DNA of 64,000 nt from Epiperipatus broadwayi (GCA_028023455.1 JAQFVV010000020.1:11016385-11080384); one strand, 5' to 3'; counted from the stretch's first letter, positions 1 to 13,870 are shown. Notes: generated by a model from the sequence alone, not told the origin. Numbers and translations: made by a program.

Positions 1-1094
1 TATTCAACTTTACATGTTTTTAGGCATTATTTTTTTAAACCGCACTATTAAGCAAAATCTAGTTACACTGTCAAACTTCGTTTTATTTTATTTAAAATTA
101 GTTCATTATAATTTTGTGTATGGTGAGTTTTCCTTACATAGAAAGTCATTATTGGGCATTTAATATTTGTCAATACTTAATTAATGCATTTATTTATTTT
201 ATATTGAAAATAATTTAATTAAATATGAATTATTTTTTAACTTATTGGAAATAAATAACAATGTCAACAAAAAATAAACCAGGCTGGAAAAAAAAAAATG
301 AACAGAAACTACAAATAAAATTATCAAATAATGACTTCAAGTATATATATATCTGTAACTGATAACCGCGAGGAGAAGTTTAAAATAACTATATCCAAAT
401 AATTAAAATACAAAAGGAGAAAAATGTCATTCTTGAAACTAATGATGAAGATATTAAAAAAAAAGATAGCACTTAAGATAAATAAAAAAAAGCCTAAATC
501 AAATGTAAAACATGAAGCAGATTTGATGATTAATATTCTAGATAAAAAGAAAATACAAATACTTCAAAAAATTGGAATGTCTTCAGATAAATATAAAGAA
601 ATAAAATTTATATTCAATTACTTCCGAAAGTTACAGTTTTAATAAAAAACTAGTTATCCAAAACTTTACCTAATAGGGAATAAACAATTCATATCTGTTT
701 AATCTGAAATCACATATATTTTTTATATTGTTTTCAGTGTCTTAATCAAAATAATGAATTCAGGAAAAAAAAAACAACAAACATTTGAATCTACATTTAA
801 TAGAGCATATAAATGTTTATACTATTTGAAAAATAAGTATTAAATATGAGGAAGGATCTTGTCCATATTTAATATAAAATCAAATAAATGTTGAAAATAA
901 TAAATTGGCATATAGATTTAAGATCTTTGAAATACATTGTGTTTCTGTTAAAAATAATTTTGCTTTAAAAAGGGATAATATATATAAATAAATAAATAAA
1001 TACAAATAAAACTTTAATTTTAATTGAATTAGTAAGTGAATATAACATGATAAGGATCAACAAAATATTTAAGTTCAGACTAAGAAAATTATAA
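1..1094. other. AT-rich spacer, no gene seen
   Basis: Very AT-rich sequence with A and T runs. A 72-codon lysine-rich open frame (424-642) has no recognisable motif and the composition expected of random AT-rich DNA, so I do not call it a gene. Confidence 0.6.
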
Positions 1095-1252
1095 TAACCT
1101 GTTTGATGTGCTATTACTATTTGTTGAATGTATTTGGAATATTTAAAGAAAGATAAATTTTTAAGACATTCAATACACATATTAGATGATGGAAATAGTC
1201 TAATATAAAAATACAACGAGAACACCATCATCACAAACCTTCAGGAAAACAC
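1095..1252 (+). mobile_element. SINE 3' tail, family S1 (5'-truncated)
   Basis: This stretch matches the 3' body of the tRNA-derived SINE at 52362-52675: the words TTGAATGTATTTGGAATATT, then CATATTAGATGAT, then CACAAACCTTCAGGAAAACA occur in the same order and spacing in both. The tRNA-like head with its A and B boxes is missing, so this is a 5'-truncated copy. The shared 3' limit suggests the family ends near GGAAAACAC. Confidence 0.7.
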
Positions 1253-4200
1253 TAAGGAAACTAGTTTATAAAAACAAAACAATAGATGAAATTAAATCAG
1301 CAAACTGTTTTAAAATTATATTTGATAGCACACATGGAAATAATAATTATGACAAATAATTAGATATATCAAATTAAGGATGAAAGTATTTCAGTTATAG
1401 ATTGTGATGTTACTAATGAATTTTAAGTAATTAGAAAAAGATAACTTAGATATGCATAACATTAGCATTAAATGAGTGAATTATTTCGAATTTATACAAG
1501 AGTTTTAAATACACTTTTTGCATATTTTATCAAAAGATAAAAAAAAAAAAAACATTTTTTAAATAATCACATTTGCAGACAGCAGTCTAAACGTGCTTTA
1601 TATATATATTGTACTTTAAAAGAAGTATTTCTTTTGAAGAGGATGTAGTATTGTCAAAGTATTATAATATTAATAAATTTATTTTCATATTTCTGCTTAT
1701 GTGGGACACAATTTTAGCATATCAATAAAGTAAATAAATAACTATGAATAAAATCACAAAATTTATTGAAGGTTTGTTATATTCAATAAATCAATTAATA
1801 ATTGAACAATTCAAATATATATATTCTTTAAGACATTCTATTTTTCAAAATAATAAAAGAGAAAAAGATATATCTGAAGATAAAAATAACATGATAATAT
1901 CGAATGACCAGAAAGATACAAACAAGAAAAAGAAACACTTATATAGAAGTATATTAATTGATTATTTATCATTTAGATGACCAATCAAAAACAGTTGAAA
2001 AAATATAAATAATCATAATTAGATGAATTGAAAAACTAACCATAGATCTTTCTTATTATATAACAAAATCAATTCCATTAATTTGAAAATGAAACAATAG
2101 TTTAAATATCTAATATTCCATTAATATGAAAATGAAATAGACTATTTTAAGTATCACCCCCCCCCCCCATTTAAACAAATTATATCAATATTTTCGAGGA
2201 CTTAGTAAAACGGAATCTGGATTAATATCCCAATAGAGCAAATGTTTTACCATTTTATTAATATTCCCAACGACGATATTAAACAGAGATTGAAGCAGCT
2301 TAAGTAAATCAAACTAGATTAAAAATTTCATTTCATTTATAAAGCAAAAATGAATGGAATTTGTTTTAGCATTGTTTAATTAAAACGATTCACCTAAACA
2401 TAATATTTGATTATATTATTTGTAAACTAATGAGACCAACAAATTCCAATAAAAAGTTAATGTTTGAAATGTTAAAATGGTTTTACATTAATTTAAAGAA
2501 ATATTTTTAAAGTGATTGAATTTAATTAATTAATAAAAATAATTATTCTTCTGATGGACAATTAATTCTTTTTAAATCAATTTTTAAAGGGCTAAGCGGT
2601 AGATTATTAGACAATCATACAGAAAATAATCAAACGAATTATAAAAATACATAAAAGTTGCTTTTTCTCTTTTTCCAATAAAAACAAAGCGATTTGTCAA
2701 AAGTAAATTATTTTTTATTACATGCAAAGGTTATTAAATATAATTTAAAATGTAGTTCAGAATGCTTTTTTTTTTTGTTTCTTTCTACTTTCAAATAAAT
2801 CACAATTAGTAAATCATTTATTTGGCTTGATAATCAAGCCAGCAACAATACTCAAGAAAGCAAACACTATTCTCACCATAAAACAAGCCTTTAAAGAAAA
2901 GTTTAGCAAATCCTAAAAAAATAATTTCAAGAGTCTCTTATTTGCAATGTTTCGTTGAAAGTGTAAAAAACTAATTTTCACTGATAGCAAAATCAGATTT
3001 TAAATTCCTTTCGAGAGAAAGAATGGAAGACAAATCATTAGAATAATTACAAATTAAGTAAAAGAAGAAAAAACGGGGGGAAAAAATTAACGACACACAC
3101 ACATTTATATCAATACAATGTATGCAATCAGATTTCGTTAAAGTATTTTTAATCACATATTCAATTCTAAAAAACGGTGTCATCTATGTAATATATATTT
3201 AGAGATCACATGTTCTAATTTTCGAACTAGTCACTGCATTCAAAATAATTATAGAAATAAGTTAATCTTAAAAAGCAACGAGATTAATAATTAAAGGGTT
3301 GGCTGAGGGTTGTTTTTTTTTTTTTAAAAAAAAAAATCTATATTAATCATTATTGCTAAAATCCTCATTTGTTAATTATTTAGTTCAAATACTTGGAAGA
3401 ACTTTATAGAAGCAGCCCATATCTCAGGAAATCCAGGTCTCTGTTGATGTAGGAAAACAATTTATAGGTCATAAAAAAGGATCTTTATTTGATGTAAAAG
3501 ACTTGTTACTTTTTTGTATTAACAACTCCTGATGATCTTATATATTGTAAGATGTGATCCTACATCCTACCAAGAACCATTAAACACCCATATCTACATT
3601 AATACCAATATTCACCATAATAACATCCTTCATATATAATGTAACATAGGTTATATATATAAAGAGAATGTAAACCAATTAAAATGTATTCCTGAAAATA
3701 AAAATGTTCACAAACATTTTAGCTGAGAAAATACTTAATTGTTTATATAATTAAAAGATAAACAAACTTTCACAAAATTAAGAACCCAAACTAAATATGT
3801 AAAACTTAAAATATTTATACTTATCCTTATTATAAAACCGTTCCTGAACTATTGTTTGATATACACAGTAAAATTGACTTTTAGTGGCCACAACTTTTCA
3901 CCCTCTATTTTTAAAAAAAATTGAACTATATTTTTTTCTTACTATGTAATTGTAAAGTATATCTAACTATAATTAGTTATTTTATTACATAATTGTTAAA
4001 AATATGAGTAGTAATGTCTTTATTTGTCCAGCAATCTATTCTATGACTAGACAGTATGAGTGATTGTATTTCATTTTAGTATAGCATTTTAAAGAATTAA
4101 TAAATTATCCAAGTAAAAACAATCAAATTAAAGTAGAATAAGCATATATATTTATATTTCTCTTGTTCACAGTCCACATAGTCCTTGTTTCCCAAGCTAG

Positions 4201-5599
4201 TCCTGAGCAATAATGGTTAGTTGTATAGATGTAGAGGTTTATGTTTAAGTTTGGATATCCAGAGTTCCCTGGATGGTGTGAAGGTATCACATTTAAAGTC
4301 CATTCACTGCATTTTATATATTTTTAAAAGAACATTTAGTTTGTAATGGTCAGTACACAAATGGCACATGGCCTGAACATTGATGATGACCAGCATGTAT
4401 CAGAATTTTAGCATTATTTTTACAGTAGATACTTTAGCATTTAAGGATATGCATCCAGATTATTGTTGTAGATTATGCCTTACTGAATATCTTTTAAATC
4501 CAGTCATAAAGGATGACTTGATTATTCTTGTGTAAGGCTAGTGATGCAATTTGTAGCTTATATGCACAGTTGTTATAACTGCTTATAGTTATTCCAATGC
4601 TGATTCTCATGTTGCTTATAAATTTTATTATCCTTATGTTCCTTCTATAATTATTCCTTTTTCCTTATCTATTTTATGCTAATCCTTAGGTTCATTTTAT
4701 AATTATTCCTTCTATATTTTATTTATTATTTGGGGATAATGATGAGTTTCCACCACTCCTATTTACTCCATTCTGTCCAATGTATTTGAATACATGTTTT
4801 ATTCTTACTATTAAAAATAATGTTTATAATTTACCAAATCAGTTGATTACATCAATAGGTTCTTTTTAAACTCTCATTCTGTGTATATTTGGTTAACCTA
4901 GCAATAAATATCAACCACACGCCATGGTTAGTGTGTTATGCATAACACAAGCACAGTCAACATATTGGATCAAACTATGTAAGATTGGTAGATTTAACAA
5001 ATGGACTCAGATGACATACTAGATCAAGCAATATCGAACTGAAACAAGCAATGTAGCACAAAGTTGTTCAGCAATTTTTCACCAGACAGCACTAAGCAAA
5101 CTTTGGCATTAAAACTCAAGCAACACAATTATATTGATAAATTAAGAATAAATTTATTCCATATACTTACACACACACATATATATATATACAAACTGAA
5201 AAAAAAAAGATATCATTAATGGAACAAACAACTAGTGGCAATTTTGATATAAATAAATATCCCTGAATGGTCTCTGTATAAGAAAGAAGTAGATTTTTTT
5301 CCTACTAAATAAGATTGATGATGATAAATCAAAAATGATCACATTATTATATTTTTGGTAAGATGGAGTGGTCGAGATTGCTAATAGATTATTCTAAAGA
5401 CAAAGTAATTTTAATCTCGCTTATAAAGAACTAATCATAAAATTTAATAATTTCTTTCATCCAGTACCATGTAAGCATATAGCTAAATCATACTTTGAAA
5501 AATAAAACAATTCAAAGGTGAGAGTATAAGAGAATTCAATATCACAATCACGGAGCTAGCTAAGACAGGGACAGATACATTGTACAGAAAAAAGCAGAT
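1253..5599. other. AT-rich spacer with simple repeats
   Basis: No gene or element recognised in over 4 kb. It holds a run of 12 C at 2157-2168, several poly-A and poly-T runs, and a CA then TA dinucleotide tract at about 5169-5192. Open frames here are short and featureless. Confidence 0.5.
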
Positions 5600-7080
5600 G
5601 AGCAATTTCTTATAGGAAATGGAAAGTAAAAAATTCAGACTTCTAGCAGATATATATTTCATGTATTCAGATGCAATAAGAATAGATTTAGCAAACATTA
5701 CTATTAAAACAATGCAACCAATTTCAAATAATTCATTAGAAAATCAGCAAGTTTTCATAAAAGAGAGGGGGAAAACACATGAAATATCTAGTAAAAGTAT
5801 TTCAATGTGGACAGGTGAAAATATTATAGTTATGGTAAGAAAAAAAGTTTAGGTCACAGCAGCAAGTGGAAAAATGTAAGTTGTTAGATCTGTAAAAATA
5901 AACACTTAGCGAAAGTTTGCTGAAAAGCAGATCATGGTGACTAAAAAAACAATTACACCAAAAATGGATAGTATATAAAAATAATACAGGTGAAAAACTT
6001 TCATAGAAATCATTTAAACCAATATATATTAAGCGTGAACCTATGTTATACTGGGATTACCATGGAGATAAGAATATTACTCATATCTCATAGAATTTGG
6101 GAACACTTGTTGATTAAAAATTAGCCACAGATTGAAAAACTAAGATTTGAGAACATAATGTAAATAAAAATCAATTTTTATAATCAGGGTGGTAAAAGTT
6201 AGTGTTCAATTATTCACTAAAAAGTCAAAATTTTGCAAAGGGAAAATTCAACAATGTTAGAAGTGAGAATAATTAGACTTTCAAGAATTGAGCTTGATGT
6301 CATTTCTTTAAATCTGAACAAGAAAAGACTGAGAACCTGTTAAAATATTGATTATGGAAATATCCAAGTTGGCTATCCCAACTGTTGTTATTACCAAATG
6401 AAATCGTTCAATTATCTCATAGCCGTGATTAAAAATCTATGTAAAAATCAACTTCAACTTTGTTGTACAAAATATTAGCATCAATGCAAAAATGCCCGCA
6501 TTTTGCAAAACTGTATATAAAAGCACATTTTATCATATTCCAGCAAATGAAGAATCAGTGAAAGTCTTAACAATTACAACTTGTATGAAACATTTTGAAT
6601 GTAAAACCATTATCTTTTGGGATTACCAGTACTTCAAATATTTTCTAGGCTAAGGTGAACATGCTTATCCAAGGGATAGAGGGAATTATTCCCTATTATG
6701 ATGAATATTGATTATTGGAAGTCAGCTTCCAAAAGAAAGTTAAATATGTGTATAACTGATTAAATAATTTTGAGATATCTTAAAAATTCCATCCGGGCAG
6801 TAGAAGAAATTATTTTTTAGGGCATAAAATATATCAAAAGGGGGAAACACCCTACACCTGAAAAAACTGGATCAATTAGCTACATTTGTGAATGTTAAAC
6901 AACTTCAAGCCTTTATGATTTACAAATTTCTATGAATTTTTTTTAAAAGAAAGGATTATGTAGCACAACATTGTATAATCTTCTTAGAAAAAATGAGAGA
7001 TGGAAGTGGGAAAAATATTAAGAGAATGCTTTTAAACAGTCTAAAGTTCTACTATGATTGGATAAATTATTGATAAACTA
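5600..7080 (+). pseudogene. Ty3/Gypsy retrotransposon gag-pol remnant
   Basis: Heavily frameshifted remnant recognised by ordered motifs of Ty3/Gypsy elements. A decayed nucleocapsid zinc knuckle reads ICKNKHLAKVC at about 5888-5920 (first Cys replaced by a stop). Reverse transcriptase motifs follow: ANEESVKVLTI near 6543 (family LDEES.KFLTI), SFGITSTSNIF at 6613-6645 (family LPFGISSAPAIFQ), then the catalytic box as YYDEY at about 6694-6708 in place of the Y-x-DD motif, and LGHKI near 6818. A stretch like the post-RT NVxQLxxF region lies near 6895. Many stops and frame changes show it is long dead. No LTRs, integrase or RNase H could be identified with confidence, so the true limits are unknown. 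A 77-codon frame at 5619-5852 lies where gag would be, but I see no gag signature in it. Confidence 0.72.
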
Positions 7081-7089
7081 CAGTAGCAA

Positions 7090-10000
7090 TTTAGAATTAT
7101 TAATTACTATTAATTGACTTTATGAATATAGAATAGTAGGACTAAATTATTAAGAGTAAAAGACCCATTGATTTTTCACTTATACAATGCTCCATATCTA
7201 GGTCATAAGATACATATATATGAAAAAGAGCTTTGAAGCAATCTCTACTGAGTTCTATATGAAATTAGATATTAGACATATATAGTAGTAAGCTTCCCAA
7301 ATGTAAATAAGAACAACACAGCCTCATAAAACCAGTTTCAAGAAATTATTTTTATCAGCTGTGCCAAACTACCAATCTGAGTAAGCAAAAATCTTTTATT
7401 TTTTATATAGAAACTTTTATTTGTTTTATTCGAAAATACACAACTAGTAATTTGTAGTCAGAAAGCACACATTATCTTTATATGTAATAAAAAGTGCAGC
7501 CAATAATGTGAACTAATGAAGAATATCATCATTATTGCAAATGCTTATTACTTCAGTCCTTTCAAGTCGAATCTGTTTTTGGCATGACTTTTAGCATCTA
7601 AAAATCATAAATATGGTGTACTGCATTGAAAATATATTTGACTTGAAAAATGGAAAAAATAAACACTAGCATAAGGATTATTTTCTTGTCAATGCAGATT
7701 ATTATTAGTACACGATCTATGATATATATGTAAGTCCACATGTGCAGAGAAAGATGGGGAACTGTTTTTAAATACATACTGAAATCTTGCTGTTATATAA
7801 TAGATATAAATTGGAAAATAAATTATAAAACATGTTTCAAGACAATTTATAAGGTATAATCATTCCAGATCAAAACAATAACATATGTATACAAGATTAG
7901 TCAAAATATCAAAAACTTTTGACAATATATTTCAACTTTTTTCTATAATTTTTTTTATGCGTACAAAAGTTTATAAATTTCTGTAATGCAAACTTTATGG
8001 TAACCAAGTTTATGTCTCATCTCTTAAAATGTTACTCTACTAGTTACAATGAATTACGCAGCAATTACTATCATAATTGGTAAAAAAAATATGTGGAAAA
8101 AATATCATAAATGTCATTTGATGACATTTTACATCGCAGAAAATTATGAAGTTAATTTAAATTGTTAAACTGAGAAAATCATCAAGAGTTTTTTTTTTAT
8201 ATAAAAAATTCTATACCTAAAAACTGACTTAAAATTATTTATTACAGCCAACTTTCATGCTTTTTTTACTACATAAACTATGGTATTTCAGTTTTTATCA
8301 ATAGATAGAAGCACTTCTGCATGATATAAATAAATTCAGACAGAAATCTTTTATTTGGGTAGCTTCAAAAGGGTGTCGTGCACTCATGTTATAAAATAAA
8401 TAATGCTAAAAAGATCAATGATCAATACTCTTCCATTCTCTTTCGACTGCTTATATGCAATAAATCACTACATTTTTTACATTGCTTTTGTTCAAATATC
8501 TCATAGTTTTGACTGCCGGTTAATCTTTTTCAGAGTGGCAGAAATAAAAAATATATGTTATACATAAATATCAACAATGTTATTGTTTGTTTGTGCAAAC
8601 AAATATAAATTATTGCAGTAAAATTTTGTTACAGTTCGAAGAAGACTGCTACGTAATCAAAACTATCAGATAAATAAATATAAATATAATGAAAAGGGTA
8701 AACAGGTGACTTTTTAGACATTTAAGTCAGTGTTTAAAAATCAAAATGAAAATTATTTTTTAATAAATAATGTTTTAATACTGTTATTTTTATTTATTTT
8801 GACATTTCTATATAATTTGATAAGAAAGCAAGCAATTAAAACATTAAAAAATGGGCATTGAAGGATAACTGGAAAATTTAATATATGGCTGATTTGTTTT
8901 TTGTTTTAAATTAATATATATGATATATGTAAATAATTAGTTAATGTAAATAATTGTTAATTATAGATAAATAAGGTTATATTTGAAGATATGGTTAGTA
9001 AAAATATATGAGAAATGATATATAATTTAGTGTATAAAGTATGTGTATATAATTTTATGGTGTATAATATATGTATATAATTATTGAATTGTATTTAATG
9101 TAATTTTATCTATTGTATAAAAATAATATGTATATAAAATAAAAAATTGAGGGGAGGGGGAAGTATATATATATATGTAAATAGGTTATGTGATTAAGTA
9201 AAATGATTATATAAAATGAACGTTAGAGGGAGTATTGAAAGTTATTATATTAGAAGTGTATTTTGAAAAGGCCTTAATATAGGGCGAAAACCGGTTCAAT
9301 AAAGGAAATATTTATTATTTTTATATAGTTGTTTTATTTCAATTGTGTTGAACTATTATTAATTACAATTTCTTATATCCATAACATTTTAAAAATATTT
9401 CTTTATTTATAATAGTTATATGGTGCACAATCCAATAAAATTTGACTCAATGACAAACAATTACTTTACTAAAATTGGGCAATAGAAAAAAAAAATCTTT
9501 TCATTATGTAATAAACAGGTAGTGGTTAAATGTAACTAATCACAAATCAAAATAGCTTAAACTCCTATTTTATATAAAGCAGAATTTAAATGTGATGTTT
9601 GTTATAATCAGAATGCACATCTTCATTTTTTTATAAACCATATCATATATATAAAGAAGTTCTATTTATTTTATTTAAGTCATTAATGTAATATATATAT
9701 ATATAATTAATAAGCTCTTACATAACTACATACTGAAATTAATAATCACAAGCGCTGAGAGACTTGCACTCTCTCGTAAGTTAATAACTACATACTGAAA
9801 TTTATGCAGAAGTCAATGAAAACCTCCAGTGAACTGTAAATTAATACAACTGTATCACTAAACAAAAAAGAACACAGTGGATCTACCTGTACACTAGCAT
9901 GGATCTTATATAAGCATTCAATTTATTAAATGTTTTATAATGCGAAGCATGAATTATATATATTAATGTAATTGTATTAGTTTACATATAACTAGCTGGA

Positions 10001-11070
10001 ATTTTCATTGGGTTTTGCGTCAATTCCATCTATATTTGGGCTATTGCAATTTACATGTCCATACATATATATTGACATGAATTAATAACTGGAATATAAA
10101 ACCCAAGATCTGTAAAAAAAATCATTTTCTTGTGATGATTATTTTTATTAAAAGCATAGCTCAGAATTATTTCATTCAGCGCTATTATGAATGATTATAA
10201 ATGATAAACAAGCTATTTGAAAATCAAGAAAGACTCTACAATAAATACATGAATCATAATAGTACGCACATAAATATGTAGGGTTGCTATGTTATCCTGT
10301 TGAATTGCTCTCTAGAAGTTAAATGAGAATGCATATTAATTGAATACAAAGAAATCTAAAACTTTTTATTCTGAAAATATGATTGCAGAACCATATTGGT
10401 AAGTTCTTACAACTTTTGGTTATGATAATATTAAATCTACCAAAAACAAAAAGCATATCTTATTTGGATTGTGACACACAAAAAAAGTATCAGATATTAA
10501 AAGAAATATTTTATGGTGAACTTAGGTATAATTTTTGTGGGAAAGTTTGATTCTGTGTATACTATAAAAAACTATCTCAAGAATATTCTACAAACCTGTA
10601 ATATTGGTTGCTGTTTTTGGGAAAATGTGGCCGGAGATACAATATAATAAAGTTACAATTAGCTAAGATGTTGAAATGTTTCAAATATATATATATTTTG
10701 CAAAAAGCCTTAAAAGGTAGCACCACAAATATCAAATAAATAAAGTAATATTCAACTGAATGAAATTAATTATCCAATTAAACTTGAAGAAATGTTTTTG
10801 GTAGAATAAAGTGATATTACAAAGAAATATGCCAAAGTGTTTGAAAATAAATTTATAACCAGAATTTAAAAAAGAAACAATAATTTTTAACTTCAATAAA
10901 AAAATGACATTATTTAAAGATTAATATTTAAAATAACTTCTAATTGAAAAATACCTAATTTATAAATTAATGCCATAATGCAAACACATCATCAATATCT
11001 ATTGTTTGAATAATGTGCATTAAAAGATGAAGGATTTGTTTCTTAGAAGTTCAGACAGAATTCAAGCACT
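7090..11070. other. AT-rich spacer
   Basis: No gene recognised. TA-repeat tracts lie near 9164-9178 and 9693-9706. Near 9270-9305 there is a motif GGGCGAAAACCGG followed by an AATAAA-like context, faintly like the GAAAC-containing motifs at the fold-back loops described below, but without a CTGATGA box. Confidence 0.5.
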
Positions 11071-11077
11071 GTGATAG

Positions 11078-11123
11078 AATTGCATTGTGGTCCACGGACC
11101 AATTGCATTGTGGTCCATGGACC
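11078..11123 (+). repeat. Tandem duplication, 2 x 23 bp, palindromic core
   Basis: Two adjacent 23-bp units (11078-11100 and 11101-11123) differ at one base. Each ends in a palindrome, GGTCCACGGACC in the first and GGTCCATGGACC in the second. Confidence 0.85.
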
Positions 11124-11929
11124 TTGAACTCCATTTGCCACTCTGAAATAAAAAACTATAGTAAATTTAAAACAATGCCAAAAATAATATCCATTTTCCC
11201 AATGTTTGATCAAGGATCTTGCAATATTTACAAACACTGTTTAATAATAGATCTTACTTTTTAAACCAAATTAACCTTTCTGGAAGCTAAAGACAAAAAT
11301 AAAACATTTCTATTAATAATGATGAACTATTTTAATTAGGCAGTCACAAATAATGAAACAAAAAATATAATTAGATACTTTGTTATCTGAAAGATCATAT
11401 AATGCTTGACCAGAAGTGACAGGAATTTCAATCCAGAAACTTGTAACCTCAAAGTCATTACTCTGCAATTGCAGTGAAATACAGGATTATAAGACTAATT
11501 GTATGACTGGTTGTTTGGAAGGTATAACTGAAAAGTTTATTCCTTGCGAGTTTCCAAACAGTTTGAGCACTGAAAATGACAGTATTAGGGCCACGGTCCA
11601 TGCTACTTTATTTCATAAAATTTTTGAATATCAAAGTGATAGGTTAAGCATGACAATTTCAGTCAGATTGTTGAAGTGAGACTTTTTAAAATTTACTAAG
11701 AAATATATGATTCTGTTCCCCTTAGTTTTGACTTCTACCATTGCACTAAATTGCATAGAATTTGTTGATCAACATTTATCTTAAAGAAAATCTTTGAAAT
11801 CAATAATCCTGTTTTCCAGCATATCATATAATATTCAAAATGCACTGGTCATATAATTACAATTTTAGTACAATGTCTTTAAATCAATATTAATTTTGAA
11901 TATATATATATTCATACACACAAACCTAT
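11124..11929. other. Spacer with an unsupported 87-codon frame
   Basis: The open frame at 11416-11679 includes several cysteines near its start, but I recognise no domain and it begins and ends without gene-like signals. No call is made. Confidence 0.4.
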
Positions 11930-12640
11930 TTCCAATTATTGACATTTTGTCAAAAAAAAAAAAAAGCCATAAATTTCAATGAAGAAGTTAACAGTTACAA
12001 ATACCTTGGTCAGATTATTAATACAGATGGAAATATAATGGATGAAATTAATCATAGAATTAAACTTGGTTGGAGTGCTTTTGGTAGAAATAACTTGATA
12101 CTAAAAGGAAATATGCCTATGTGTTTAAAAAGGAAGGTTTTTAATAAATGTGTTTTGTCAGTTCTTACTTATGGATCTGAGACTTGGACACTTAATAGAA
12201 GAGCAATATAGAGACTTCAGACCACTCAAAGAAGTATGGAGAGGTGCATGTTGGGAGTAACAAGAAGGGATCGAAAATGCAATGTATGGGTAAGAGAACA
12301 AACAAGTGTTACTGACCTCATTGAAAAAATTAAAAGACTGAAGTGGAGTTGGGCTGGACATATTGTTAGAAGAGATGATAACAAATGGACAATTGAAATT
12401 TTAAACTGGATTCCAAGAGATTGTAAAAGACCCAGAAAGAGACCACATGTGAGATGGATGGATGAAATAAGAAAGTGTGCAGGGGTGATGTGGAGAAGAG
12501 AAGCTAAAGATAGGAAAAGATGGATTGAACTTGGAGAGACCTTCATCCTGCAGTGGATTGATAATGATGATGATCTTAGCATAATCATTATTGCCCAGGA
12601 TCTGGCAAAATGTATAAATCAAAACCATTAATTATACAAA
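11930..12640 (+). pseudogene. RTE-clade LINE, 3' end of the reverse transcriptase ORF (copy R1)
   Basis: This is the C-terminal part of the endonuclease-reverse transcriptase polyprotein of an RTE-type non-LTR retrotransposon. Motifs in order: YKYLGQIINTDGN, LKRKVFNKCVLSVLTYGSE (thumb region), ERCMLG, KLKWSWAGHI-type box (here RLKWSWAGHIVRRDDNKW) and a terminal block RKRPHVRWMDEIRK ending with a W-x-x-LGE-type motif. Frames 11939-12211 and 12236-12631 are in the same phase, so one TAG at 12209-12211 is the only break in about 230 codons. The corresponding codon in the copy at 42310 is CAG. The element is 5'-truncated (no endonuclease, no catalytic FADD box), typical of LINE insertion. A GATAATGATGATGAT stretch at the 3' end resembles the short tandem tails of RTE elements. 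Confidence 0.9.
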
Positions 12641-12654
12641 ATTTACTGAAGGAT

Positions 12655-13345
12655 TAAGTAACTATCAGCACTGTTTTCTTTGCTGGATATGGCTATAAAA
12701 AATGGCAGTATAAAAATGGATTAAACATTTTCCTGAGAGGAGAGAAAGTGTCATTAATGAGCAGAATCGACAAATCATATCAAATTGTGCATCAAAATCA
12801 TTGCTGTGATAAACTAAAAAACAGTTGAGAAATTTTAATTTGAAAATCTTGGCATGAGAAAGGTGTGTGAAAAATCACAAATGAACTATCTATGATAGTT
12901 TTGATTCAGCAAAGAAATAACTATATTGGAACACTTTCCCTACTCACCTAATCTGAAGGCCAATGACTATTTTTCTTTACCTGAAGATAAAGGAAATATT
13001 AAAAGAAAGATATTTTGATGACATTTCCAGCATAGGTAATATAGTGACGGTTTTGATGGCCATTACAAAAAAGTTTCAAAATTTCGTGAGAAGTGGATTA
13101 GACACTGGCATCAGGGAATAGCTTCCTAAGGGAATTACCTCGAAGATGACCATAGTAATATTCATGAAATCAATTGTCAGATTTCCTATATTATGCTCTG
13201 AAATAAAGAAAGAACTCTAACTTCTGTCATATTTAAGATTAAAATCTCTGAAATGTTATAAACGTATGTGTATAACTAAGTGTTCTAAAGTGTTATTTTT
13301 ATTTCTAAATAATAAATATTACGTATTAAAATAAATTTCAATTTT
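12655..13345 (+). pseudogene. mariner-family (DD34D-type) transposase remnant
   Basis: A decayed mariner transposase is visible in several frames. Near 12710 KWIKHFPERRESV resembles the W-x-x-RF-x-x-GRESV box of the N-terminal helix-turn-helix region. Near 12850 LGMRKVCEKS matches the LGMRKVCAK linker motif. At 12935-12973 FPYSPNLKANDYF matches the YSPDLAP-x-D-Y-F box that carries the third catalytic aspartate. A C-terminal W-x-K-x-I-type block follows near 13110. The region between LGMRKVC and the YSP box is far too short, so the part with the first two catalytic aspartates has been deleted. Terminal inverted repeats were not found. It starts within a few tens of bases of the RTE 3' end, suggesting that one inserted beside the other. 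Confidence 0.72.
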
Positions 13346-13349
13346 TCTG

Positions 13350-13870
13350 CTAAAGAGTGCACGCCTTTGTTTTACCACTGATTTAAAATTTAACAGGAAA
13401 AAAAACCTTGCTCTTTTATACATATTGTAATTGTACAAATAATCTCCATACTATTGTTTAAGATTATAAAATTCAAACGCTAGAAAAATGAGTTGTTAAC
13501 ACAACAATCAATCAAAAGCATTGACAGTTCATTACTCATTCTCTCCAAATGAGAAAACATATTTAGTCAAACTCAAATATTACGCTGACATAATGGAATA
13601 AATTCAGCTATGTTTTATTGAATATAAATACAACTTCGCAAAATTTGTGTATAGCTTACATTAAAAATAAAATAATCGTATAGTCGATTGGGCAGATTAT
13701 GAAACTTTGCGCACCCAAGTGGCTGGCTGAAAACATTACTTTCACTACATGCTTGGCTATCATGAACCAAATAATTATTTTGTCTGAAAGTTTGTGGTCA
13801 TTTTACTTATAATTTATATATTGGATTATTTGCACCATCTAGAAATAATTGTTAAATGTTTCAAAAAAAA
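13350..13870. other. Spacer, nothing recognised
   Basis: AT-rich sequence without open frames of note or repeats shared with the rest of the window. Confidence 0.5.

Noticed and set aside
424-642. 72-codon lysine-rich frame
   Set aside because: Low-complexity K/I/N composition typical of random AT-rich DNA.
3529-3562. Hammerhead-like CTGATGA followed by a perfect 5-bp stem
   Set aside because: No GAAA box follows the stem.
12226-12628. Minus-strand frames opposite the RTE copy R1
   Set aside because: Shadows of the LINE coding strand, with no domain of their own.
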